The position numbers were made by a program, and so were the translations under genes. Below are positions 30,645 to 40,049 of a stretch of 64,000 nt of DNA, one piece after another. The stretch is taken from the NCBI GenBank assembly GCA_004014935.1, contig CP025321.1, positions 1,984,001 through 2,048,000 on the forward strand, in the 5' to 3' direction. Under the pieces are notes generated by a model. That model saw only the letters and a list, made by a program, of their open reading frames with translations, was not told the origin of the DNA and made no database searches. The DNA comes from Saccharomycopsis malanga. Lineage: Eukaryota > Ascomycota > Saccharomycetes > Ascoideales > Saccharomycopsidaceae. Numbering within the stretch: the stretch's first letter is position 1; every line of letters starts with the position of its first letter.

Positions 30645-30715
30645 AGTCCAATGGGGGAATCGAACCTTCAGGTTTTCGTCTAAAATATGCCAGCCAACTG
30701 GGCCACCGGGGCAGG
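30645..30715 (-). other. tRNA-like unit followed by a poly-T run
   Basis: On the minus strand: A box TGGCCCAGTTGG (30694-30705), B box GGTTCGATTCC (30656-30666), then about 24 Ts (30622-30645), which would end polymerase III transcription. The D arm GCC/GGC pairs, but the T stem has two mismatches and no good anticodon loop is visible. It could be a transcribed pseudogene or the head of another SINE family. Confidence 0.45.
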
Positions 30716-31479
30716 GGTATTAAGACTAAGTAGAATGTGAGTTGTCAGTTTGTACGAATAGGTTACAAGTTGCATAGCTGTGCCTGTGGGCTATGACAAG
30801 ACTAAAGACTGACATGTAAAGAAGACGGTGGGTTTCTGAGCGAAGAAGGGGGGTTAAACAGGTTTCAGGTGACTCCGGATAACTATATAGTGGTAACAAG
30901 ATGTGATCAGCCACGCGTTTTCCCCCTATTTTGGTTTCCTGTTTGGTCGGCTGTTTTTGGCAGCTGACAGTGCGTTCTGTTTGCCCGGGCATTTAGCTTT
31001 TACGGTTGTATTTGTTTCCGCAAAAGGCAGGCTGCCCCTGCTGCTCCAGCAAGTCTGTACAGCTGGGACACCGCATTAATTAGCATGGCAAGCTAACAAT
31101 AGCAACTGGGGCCCTGTGGGATATTATTAGAAACACAGTTGCTGGCCCCAGGCGGACGGAACAGGCTCCTCGGCAGAAACTGCTCTCTGGATCTGATCGC
31201 CGCACATCTCCTGCCATCTGAACGTCAAGTTGAGGAAGAATCTCTTACGATGCACACTGCCATGCACCCACGAGCTGTGTAGCTCGTTCTTTTGACAGGG
31301 GCTGGCTGCAATGAATAGATTTTACGCTCTTGTGATGATCTTTCAACATTTTGCTCAGTTTACTAAAAAATAAAAACAAAGCAAGGCCGTACAATGATGT
31401 ACAATGATGTACAATGCTCATGGGTTGATGACCAAAGACGTCATTCAACCGCACTTTGTTTTTGCTAAAATCAACAATT

Positions 31480-31562
31480 TTCAAAATTAACAGTGCACGA
31501 CTCGAACCCGGTAACCCCAAACTCCTCCTCCTCCTAAATCCAACTCGGCCAATCCCAATTTT
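31480..31562 (-). other. tRNA-like remnant
   Basis: On the minus strand: A box TGGCCGAGTTGG (31540-31551) and B box GGGTTCGAGTC (31499-31509), spaced as in Leu or Ser tRNAs. The acceptor stem does not pair and the middle is an AGG-rich run, so it is not called a gene. Confidence 0.45.
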
Positions 31563-33107
31563 AAACATCTATGTCATGTGATACTTGCATATTTATACAT
31601 GCATACGCATACGAGTAGTAATGGAACAAATCTGCAAATGAATATGCACTGCTATGCGTCACGCTGCAGACGACAAGATCTGAGAATTGACGGCAATTGT
31701 ATGAGATGTAGCAATGTTTTGGTATGGAAAATAGCATAAATGATAAGCAATATAACGACAAAGCGTTGCAAAGTTTATATCTTTTTGCTTGAAGGCCCCA
31801 AAAGTAGTCATTTTAAAAGCCCTTGATAATTTCCAAGGTTATCCTGGCTCCGTTGTCCAAATTGGTCGGCTATATGGACCTATTAGGCAATTCTGTCGTC
31901 CCCAATTGGGAAACCTCCCATGTAATTGTAAAACGTCTCACTGCATCTTATGATTGTTGGCTACATATCCTGGAAAGCTCAATTGCTTGTTAAACCGTTG
32001 CAAACCCAATTTTCTTGCGCATCTAGACACTCCAACTGGTTTCTGGGGTTCTCTACGGTTCCCACAATATATTAATAATACAATATATGGACCGCAATGG
32101 TCCAGTTTCTTTGTTTTACTTTAGCTTAAAAGTTTTTTTTATTTTATTTTATTTTTTTTTTTTTTTTCAACCGTGCAGAGAAAAAGGACATGTGCATGCC
32201 GAGCATGGTGCATGAGACCCTGCGGTTGTGCATGGTCTAATTTTCGCACATTAACACTCATATAATCGTACGAATTTTTGCAAACGATTGAACAGAACAT
32301 CAATTGATTTGATTTGATTTGATTTGATTTGAACGGTTTTGAATTCATCAACTTTGATCATGACCGAAAAAGAAGCCATTTTACTTAATTGTTCACTGCA
32401 CTCCCAATGCGGAAACCCATAAACGAGTGTGCATGCGCATACATACATACATGTGCATTTTACTGCATATTCGTGCATATATTTAAGGGCATAGTAATAT
32501 AAGGAGAGTGGGTGAGGGTAGAAGGACGACCTTCCTTAAGCAGTGAGTGTTACTGGAACGATGTGGGCCGTATAAATGTATGGTAAGGTTGAGGGGGAGG
32601 AGGAGGTGGTGGAGCCAATCTGTTTTAAGGGTGCATTTCCACTAAAGTTTCCGAAAGTGTCTCAAGGTTTATTTAGGGTATATAACGGTGTAATTTGGCT
32701 GTTGAATTAAGGGAACTATGGGGGGTGGTTCTGCGTGTGTTCTAATGCAGGCAGGCGTTCCAGAAGTGATGCAAAGCACTGTAGAAACCCGTTGGAGTGG
32801 GCAAAGTGGTGTATTGTTAGAGAATTGGGCTGTAGGAGTGGCTGATATGTAGAGCCTGATGCTGGCAGATTTACGGCGTAAAGGCTGCAAGCCAGAAGCA
32901 CAGATCATCTTTTGCAGAGATCTTCAAAGACGCTGGATGAATGTAAGGACTAGAAAATCAATAAAACACAGTAGCAGGGGCCACTGCAGCCCCCCGTTTA
33001 GTTAAAGGGGTATTTGGTCAATTGTGGTTTGGTCTATCTACAGTTCCACTCGCAGAGGTGGCCAATAATCACGGATTTTTCAGTGGAAAACGCCGATTGG
33101 TATTTTT

Positions 33108-33180
33108 AGCCGGTGGCCGAGTGGTCTGTGCTTTTGGAGAAAAAAGACCCAACCCGGGTTCGATTCTCCTAGGAATAATT
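33108..33180 (+). mobile_element. Short SINE head fragment
   Basis: GCCGGTGGCCGAGTGGTCTG, then GGAGAAAAAAGACC and CGGGTTCGATTC. It looks tRNA-like (A and B boxes present), but acceptor and T stems do not pair, and the GGAGAAAAAAGACC middle is that of the short SINE. Confidence 0.6.
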
Positions 33181-34199
33181 TTGAAAAAGCAAGTTGGCTA
33201 TTTGAAAGATTAAAACGTAACTTTGAACCAATGGGGTGAGAAATAACAATATACAAAATTTGAACGTTGAAGGTTTGGGGCGAGAAATAGCAGGTGTAGG
33301 CTATGAATTAGAGCTGTGCAATAAGCGAATGAGGATTGGTTAACTAATTAATACAGATGCGGGTTTTTACTTTTGGCTATTTGCTCAACGTTGATACCTT
33401 TTGTTGTTGTAAATTACCAATAGATGGGGTTATTTTGTAATATTAGCAATTTGTAATATTAGCAGTTTGTATTATAAGCATTGTCAATATTACACATTTC
33501 ATAATATTAGCGTTCCCTATTACAATTGTCTATTACAGTCACTAATACAATTTCCTATTACAATTCCCTATTACAATTGTCTATTACATCCCACAATCCA
33601 CTTCTTTTGTCATCTCGTAAACCGACAACTCCTCACCAGGGTTTCCTGAATATTATACCGACTCTTTCCAATTACACCGCCTTACATGGGTTAGCAGATG
33701 TGAGACATGTCTTGATACCAAACTGAAACCGCAGATCATCATATTTACATCTGGATTTCATAGAACATGCCTTAATCCACCAAAAATGCCTGGTTCTTGA
33801 TAATTGACTGATGGCTGGTTTGATCTTCGGTGTGCTAATGTATACATTGTCTGACCTATACGTAAAACCTATAAATTAGCCCGGCAACTCACCCAGATAT
33901 TCAGAAAGCTGTCAGCGAGGTAGGCCATTGAGCGTTTATTTTAGTGTCCCATTAGGTTTCGGTAGTATATAGACTCCGTTACCGGTATCTCCTTAACCGA
34001 AATTACAGCCCATTAAATAGACCGGTCCTAGATCTAAGCTTGATTAAATGTCACTGTCGTAAAACTTTTATTGTTGCAAAAAAGAACTGCCCTACGTGGG
34101 GGACCTTCCTAGTATGGCTCTACATTTTTATTTCATTTCCAGTGGTATAAACACTCTAATTGGCTCTTTTTATCTTCAAAACTCTCCTTGCATTTGATA

Positions 34200-34335
34200 C
34201 AGTAGCTTACACTTGATATATCTCACTGAATAAAGTAGTTTACACTGAATAAAGTAGTTTACACTGAATAAAGCAGCTCACACTTAATATATCTCACTTA
34301 ATAAAGTAGCCTACTGAATAAAGTACCAAATCAGT
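34200..34335. repeat. Tandem repeat, about 20-bp unit
   Basis: Units of the form CTGAATAAAGTAGTTTACA, with variants carrying AGCAGCTCACA or ending in ATATATCTCACT, about five to six copies. Confidence 0.7.
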
Positions 34336-34799
34336 AGAAAACCAACATTTGGAGAAATCAATGGCGAATCCAAGACATTCTGTGTGTCTAACAGTTTGTA
34401 AACCTACTAATCATCCCGTTTTGCCCAGTGTCATTTCATCTGGGGTAAGACATTGTCTTATATTGTTTTTGGTTCATCTAAGGTCTCAATAGAGGCTACA
34501 ACTTAGGGTTTACTGCAATTCAGTCAGTGATACGAGTTTACTCGTATGGGGATCACCAGAGTGTTATTTTTAACTGCTGAAAAAGGGAATTTTTGTTCTC
34601 ACAGCATTTAGGCTTTGGTTGAATCAACACTTTTTCCCATTATATGGCTAATTACTATTTGGTCATGGCAACGGCATTTTGCAATGTGTTTTACATGGTG
34701 TACTCGTAAACTCTCGTCGCTAAACAATGCTTTTACTGGATAGGCATAGTTATCGTGGTTCGATTTTGATTGGTATGGTTTGCTTTTAATTGGTATCAT

Positions 34800-34910
34800 T
34801 AGGCTACTGGGCAAGTCCTTTTAGAAATAGAGCAGCCACTGGGAAAATCCTTTCAGAAATAGAACAGCCACTGGGAAAATCCTTTTTGAAATAGAGCAAC
34901 CACTGGGCAG
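34800..34910. repeat. Three tandem units ending in a short SINE head
   Basis: Three units of about 38 bp read CACTGGGAAAATCCTTT..GAAATAGA. The last runs into CCACTGGGCAGGATAGCTCA, a short-SINE-like head, with a reverse head piece at 35035-35095 (GGGAATCGAACC, CTCTTCTCTGAGAG). The CACTGGG motif may have seeded the duplication. Confidence 0.6.
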
Positions 34911-35104
34911 GATAGCTCAGTGTTAGTGCTCGAATTTACCAAGCCTAATCACTTTGGTTTAGTTCTTATTTTAGGCAGTTAAACTTGCCTGTGAATTTAG
35001 TCATGTTCAGCATTATAAAAAGCAGCGAATAAAAGTGTTCGTCTGGGAATCGAACCTGTTTTTCTGTCAAGTCTTTTTTCTCTTCTCTGAGAGTTGAAAT
35101 AGAC

Positions 35105-35572
35105 AATTTTCATCAATTTATGTATTATTTTCGACAAAATAATACTTTCTCTCCACTAGATAATCCATAAACTCCAAATGTCATGACAAGATACTCGGTG
35201 TAAAACTCTGGGCCCTACAGAGTATAGAGACATAATTGTTGTTTAGTTTGGTCTCCTTTAAAGACTCTAGAATATGACTTGAAAGAATCAACTTTTTGTC
35301 AAAATTGCCAATTTTCCGATATATCAAATATTTATCCAGAAATTTGAATAGTCTTACTATAAATAATACTATGATATATATAAAAATTTATAACATTAAA
35401 GTATGTTTTTTTCAAACCAAATTAACATGAACAATACTGATTCAATATAATAAAACCTTTGATGATTATTTCTAAACGTCAAGAGCGCGAATCGAGCACC
35501 AAACCTAAAGTGAGGAACGCCACACTTGGTTTGCGTGGCGCATGGTGGCTCAACCAACTTGGCCACTGGGCT
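35105..35572 (-). mobile_element. Long tRNA-headed repeat, copy G (partial), joined to a short SINE tail
   Basis: The core is at about 35272-35330. The head is at the right, with hairpin arms GCCACAC and GCGTGGC and no AATAGTGCAG units, and A box in reverse near 35552. Straight after GGCCACTGGG the sequence becomes CTTGAAATATAAGACTATT, the short SINE's 3' end. The two families are therefore fused at their common word ACTGGGC. Confidence 0.75.
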
Positions 35573-35824
35573 TGAAATATAAGACTATTATTATTAAGCA
35601 TGTAGAGAAATAGTTTTAGCGTTTTCAATATATAGTGGCTAATTTTTTAAAGTTGTGTGCTTTTGATAAAATATCACAAGTAGGTTTTGGCTTCAGTCTT
35701 CATGTACTGGGTTCCAAATATAATAATAATCTTATATTTGCTTCTGTCTGAAATACGACCTATACCAATAGTGCTTAGTTTCAGGTGTGTTGAATTAGAA
35801 AATTTGGTTGACTTGTTTCCTCAC

Positions 35825-36115
35825 AAAGTTTTATCAAGTTTTATTAAGTATTACAAAGTTTTATCAAGTTTTATTAAGTATTACAAAGTTTTATCAAGTT
35901 TTATCAAGTTTTATTAAGTTTTATAAAGTTTGACCAAATTCTATCAAGTTTTATCATGTTTTATCAAATTTTACCAAGTTTGACCAAGTTTTATCAAGTT
36001 TTACCAAGTTTTACCAAGCTTTATCAAGTTTTATCAAGTTTTATTAAGTTTTATCAAGTTTTATCAAGTTTTACAAAGTTTTACCAAATTTTACCAAGTT
36101 TTACAAAGTTTCTTT
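35825..36115. repeat. Minisatellite, 10-bp unit AAGTTTTATC
   Basis: About 290 bp of AAGTTTTATC with variants (AAGTTTTACC, AAGTTTTATT, AAATTCTATC). The open frame across it is only a product of the repeat. Confidence 0.85.
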
Positions 36116-36127
36116 AGAAATAACGCG

Positions 36128-36220
36128 TATATTTCAAGCCCAGTACATGTCAGCTCCCTATAGACGCTCCATGTCCAAGGGGACTTGGTAAAGCCCCAAT
36201 AATGTCCATCATAATAGTGT
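36128..36220 (-). mobile_element. Short SINE 3' fragment
   Basis: Reverse tail: ATTTCAAGCCCAGTACATGT, CTATAGACGC, ATGTCCAAGGGGACTTGGTA. The head and B box are missing. It directly follows the minisatellite. Confidence 0.65.
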
Positions 36221-36530
36221 TCCTGTTAGCTCTTTTTTTGCCAGTGTACACGGAAATGTCTACGGAACCCATGTACATTAAGCAGGTACGACAACTCTAC
36301 TAGAAAGTCAAAAACGTGAAAAGAATAAATGGCCCTCATTTCAGACCCAAATATTGCAAAAACTCAACACCATCAGCATTTGTTTTGGCTCAATCTCGTC
36401 TAGATGTATAGATTTTCACGGTGCGTATTTTCATCGTGGCTGGTGGCTGGTCTCAACATGCATAAAATATGCATAGAGGTGCATATACCGCATTACTCTC
36501 ATGGCTGGTTGGTTTTAGGAGGCTTGCAAG

Positions 36531-36538
36531 TATAAAAG
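36531..36538 (+). promoter_or_regulatory. TATA box of FIG1
   Basis: TATAAAAG, 95 bp before the chosen ATG of the FIG1 gene. Confidence 0.55.
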
Positions 36539-36632
36539 TGATGAGAGCAGCTGTTAAACTCGAAATTTAAAAGGTAATTGAGCAGTTGGATATTGCCTTG
36601 TAGTACAGACCGATCAGATAAACTTGTTAAGG

Positions 36633-37505
36633 ATGTTTCCGTTTCCTGGAAGAAGCTATAGATGGGAAGGACTACAACTTTCGTCCATACGTCCTCGCCA
36701 TTATGTGATCTTCTTCCTCTTTCTCTACATACTCCTCGAATGCATCACGATTGGCGGCTCGATATCGGCACAGACCAGAGGCGTCTACGTGGCCAAACTC
36801 ACATACAAGAGCAGCGACAATACAAACTACTTTTATTCAAACTCAATAACCCAGCTAGATGTCCGCATAGGATACTTCTCCACATGTATAAAGACGCACA
36901 CATCAAGTGCCTCGGGCAGCTGGAGCTGCAGCCATACCGAAAACTCGTTGCTTCAGTCAGACTCCCACTTCAACTCAACATCTCCTCCTGACAAGGATTT
37001 GTACAACTTTTTCGAAAACACCGCCTACATGTTCAGACACGACTGTATGTCGCCCTGGATTCTAGTCGTGGCCATCTTGTTGTCCTTCGTTTCCATATGT
37101 GTTTTTGCCTGGAGTCCGCCGTACCGCAGTGCCAGTTTCTATCGCTATTCGTCCATTGTCTGCTACTTGGCCTTTTCGCTTTCTCTCGTGGCTGCCGTTT
37201 GGCAGGAAACCAATACCGTCACCGGCACTAAGCTCATGAAAGTCATGGTTGACGATTATTACAGTTTATCCACCCATTATGGCACCGCAGCTCGTGCAAT
37301 GGTCTGGATCGGTGTAGCCCTCACTTTCTTTGCTTCCCTCTCTTTGTTCACCTTGGCAACCTTTGCCGCAAGAGCTGAGGAGCAGGAAATGATGGGCGGA
37401 ATCGGTATGGGTCCAATGGCCGGAGTTTCTCCTATGGGAATGGGTCCAATGGGTCGTGGGCCTCCAATGGCCGGAATGGGCTCAATATATGAGGGAAAAT
37501 TGTGA
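36633..37505 (+). CDS. FIG1: Fig1-family membrane protein
   Basis: Fig1 proteins act in calcium entry and membrane fusion during yeast mating and in directional growth in Candida. The product is 290 aa from ATG 36633; a TTG at 36624 is open upstream but not needed. There are four membrane segments (about residues 23-43, 140-160, 172-190, 222-244), a claudin-like layout. The first extracellular loop has the Fig1 signature: G80-YFSTC with a second WSC about 14 residues on. The C-terminus is Gly/Met/Pro-rich (GMGPM repeats). A TATA box lies 95 bp upstream. The 7.4-kb upstream spacer could hold mating or growth control sites, but none was identified. Confidence 0.85.
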   Translation: MFPFPGRSYRWEGLQLSSIRPRHYVIFFLFLYILLECITIGGSISAQTRGVYVAKLTYKSSDNTNYFYSNSITQLDVRIGYFSTCIKTHTSSASGSWSCSHTENSLLQSDSHFNSTSPPDKDLYNFFENTAYMFRHDCMSPWILVVAILLSFVSICVFAWSPPYRSASFYRYSSIVCYLAFSLSLVAAVWQETNTVTGTKLMKVMVDDYYSLSTHYGTAARAMVWIGVALTFFASLSLFTLATFAARAEEQEMMGGIGMGPMAGVSPMGMGPMGRGPPMAGMGSIYEGKL

Positions 37506-37639
37506 ATTCCATGCTTGCTTTATTGTTTAGATTGTTTTTGTTTCTTCCGATACCTTTAGTTTTTCATTTAATTATTAATTTTACAATTTGCATTTGAATT
37601 ATTGTAATGAGGCGCAGGATGGTTCTGATTAGTGCTCTA

Positions 37640-38385
37640 TAGAAGAGAAAGGCATAGAAAAGGCAAAAAAGGTATAAAGAATGATTGGAGTTTAGTGAAA
37701 AAAGGCATAAAGGGGCCAGTAGATTTTGAAAAAAAGATAAAAGACCTGACAGAATAATTAGATTCGGAAAAAGAGGCAAAAGACCTAACAGAATCATTAG
37801 ATTTTGAAAAAGAGAGAAAAATAGTCAACAGACTCAGTTAACAGATCTTGAAAAAGCAAAACAGAAAAAAGGATCATTAGACTTTGAAAAAGAGGGAAAA
37901 GACCTAACAGAATCATTAGATTTTGAAAAAGAGAGAAAAATGGTTAACAGAATCATTAGATTTAGAAAAAGAGTGAAAAATGGTTAACAGAATCATTAGA
38001 TTTCGAAAAGAGTGAAAAATAGTCAACAGACTCAGTTAACAGATCTTGAAAAAGACAAAACAGGCATAAAGGATCATTAGACTTTGAAAAAGAGAGAAAA
38101 TACCTAACAGAATCATTTAACAAACCTTGAAAAAGGCAAAAAAGGTATAAAGGATGATTGGATTCTGAAAAATAGAGAAAATACCTAACAGAATCATTAG
38201 ATTTCGAAAATAAGTGAAAAATAGTTAACAGATCTTGAAAAAGGCAAAAAAAAGGCATAAAAAAAAGCATAAAAGGATCATTTATGAGAGCTTGAGAGCT
38301 TGGGAAAGAGAAAAAAGGTATAAAAGGAAAATAAGATTTTAAAAATTGAGAAAATACCTGACAGGTTCATTTAACAAATCTTGAA
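37640..38385. repeat. A-rich minisatellite of about 60-bp units
   Basis: Repeated blocks GAAAAAGAGAGAAAA, ACCTAACAGAATCATTAGA and CAGATCTTGAAAAAGGCAA recur in varying order for about 750 bp. The minus-strand reading frames here (Phe/Leu/Ser-rich) come from the repeat. Confidence 0.8.
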
Positions 38386-38413
38386 AAATATGATGTTATT
38401 TATATTATTATTA

Positions 38414-38573
38414 TCACTGGGCAATTTGGTCCAGTGGTCAGTGCTCTCGGAGAAGATAAATACAAGACGTAACAGGAACACGGGTTCGATTCTCATCACC
38501 AACATTTCTCACTCACTGCCCCTTTAAACAGAACGCGTATATACAAAACTGGTATTTACTGAATTAATAATAT
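38414..38573 (+). mobile_element. Short SINE with internal deletion
   Basis: The head is well preserved (CACTGGGCAATTTGGTCCAG, B box GGGTTCGATTC). It then joins almost directly to GCGTATATACAAAACTGGTA, skipping most of the body. Confidence 0.75.
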
Positions 38574-38645
38574 CCTATATTACAAGCCCCGTACATATCG
38601 TTTTCGTATATACTCGCCATGTCTAAGGGGACTTGGTAAAGTCCA
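38574..38645 (-). mobile_element. Short SINE 3' fragment
   Basis: Reverse tail block ACAAGCCCCGTACATATCG, TTTTCGTATATACTCGCC, AAGGGGACTTGGTAAAG, placed tail to tail with the preceding forward copy. Confidence 0.65.
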
Positions 38646-38664
38646 AACTTTTCCTAATATATTT

Positions 38665-38815
38665 ATTATATTTCGAGCCCAGTAAATTTCATATATACGC
38701 ACTAAAGACTCGGTAAAGTTCAGTGGAAACTCCAAAAATGTCCTGCTGATCATAATCTGGAGACTGCCAGGTGTTTCTGAGAGTACCATCTGCTAGACTA
38801 TCCGGCCAGCGGCTA
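38665..38815 (-). mobile_element. Short SINE copy, shortened
   Basis: Reverse tail TATTTCGAGCCCAGTAA, body CAGTGGAAACTCCAAAAATG, then a degraded head CTGAGAGTACC..GGCCAGCGGC. The B-box part is missing. Confidence 0.65.
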
Positions 38816-40049
38816 ATCTAAACAACTACGCTAAAAGGTCTACAAGATCATGTCTGGATATACCGGCCAACAGGTCTCTGTAGAAGGCAAAGACCCGCCA
38901 TGGCACTGAGATTATCCCTCAAGGGTTGCTGTAAGCACTAGCGTGGCACCATTGTAATTTGGTGGTAAGAACAATGGGAATTTGACAAAGCGTGCTAATG
39001 GCAAATGCCATTGAATAAAAAAGGGTTTATATATATGCTATGGAAAAAATACATCTTGCAAGACTGCAACTAAACAAACTCAACGTTTATTAGATACATA
39101 ATCACTGAGTATACTTGATAGTAATTCATCAAAGGTTAAAATTGTCAAAGGTTCAATTAATCATGGAAAAATTTTTTTTTCACTATTTATACCTTAAAAT
39201 GGTCACATGACTAGGGGCCCAACGCTCCGTAACCAGGTATAAGCCGGCAATATTGGTATATATTTGGGTGCAATATGTAAGATTTCGTGTCTGGAGTCGA
39301 GTCTTTGAGCCTACGGGGTGTTTTTCGAGAGTACCGTCTGCTGAATTGTCCCTCCAGGTTGTTTTTTCACTCAACAAACCGGAATGTAGGCAGTTTGGGT
39401 CTAGGCTGCATTCAAAACAGTTGCACCTGCCTGTGGAGTTTCCTCCAATTTCCAGATATGCCTCGCAAGCCAACTAACGCTGCCTTTTTAGCCTTACAAG
39501 CAGAATTGTAGTTCCGGTACGGTGCTGGGTGTCCGGATCGGTAGTACGGTTGTCATGTTGAGCTATTAGAACGATTTGACTTGACATCTGCAACGCTGTA
39601 AAGAATGGCAAACACCAACACAGCCCTACCACACTTATGTCACACTAACAACCAACCCATAACAGCCCTACTACACCTATTCAACACTAACAAACCGCCC
39701 ACCCAGCACCAGCCTCACACACCCCTGCGTGCGCATAGCACTTCGGGGGTGCGACGCGATACCAGCAATATAGAAATTTGCAAAACCTATCAGTCTTTAT
39801 GTCCTCTACGAAAACAATATAAAAGTGGTATTGTGAAGCCAGTAATAGCGAGCAGCCCGGCTAAAAACTAAAACGCGTATCTGTTCAGTCGTTCTGGTGT
39901 GCGGATGTGCTCAAGGTGAAGATTTGTAATAGTTTATCTAAGGGTGCATATATTTCACCAAGATCAAAAGAGATCAGAATTGTATATAATATAGCGAAAA
40001 ACGCGGTCGTACCGACACCCCTGGAAAGCCAGAGTTAGCAGTGGTTGCA

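Larger units (their letters stand above)
29210..36632. other. 7.4-kb gene-free region between the homeobox gene and FIG1
   Basis: No ORF in it looks like a gene. From left to right: a TAAT-rich cluster (29639-29681); dense TGCATG/ATGCA words (about 29580-30480 and again 31580-31660 and 32180-32480); tRNA-like units at 30645-30715 and 31480-31562; a T-rich tract at 32131-32167; GATTT repeats (32305-32331); CCTATTACAATT-type repeats (33430-33600); AATAAAGTAG repeats (34200-34335); three CCACTGGG-AAATCCTTT units (34800-34910); a long-repeat fragment (35105-35572); an AAGTTTTATC minisatellite; and the FIG1 TATA box. Both flanking genes point away from it, so it may be a large shared promoter. A centromere is another possibility. 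Confidence 0.6.
37506..40049. other. Intergenic region between FIG1 and CAC2
   Basis: No supported gene. It holds the minisatellite at 37640-38385 and short-SINE pieces between 38414 and 38815. Scrambled SINE-like words occur at 39328-39360 and 39410-39445 (TTTTTCGAGAGTACC, CAGTTGCACCTGCCTGTGGA), and AC-rich tandem words (ACAGCCCTACYACAC) at 39618-39685. Confidence 0.55.

Noticed and set aside
33108-33180. A genuine tRNA gene
   Set aside because: A and B boxes are present, but acceptor and T stems do not pair and the middle matches the short SINE.
35687-35917. 76-codon frame ending in LSSFIKYYKV repeats
   Set aside because: It runs into the AAGTTTTATC minisatellite and has no promoter or homologue.
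37564-38270. Several minus-strand frames rich in Phe, Leu and Ser
   Set aside because: They arise from the A-rich minisatellite and resemble no protein family.
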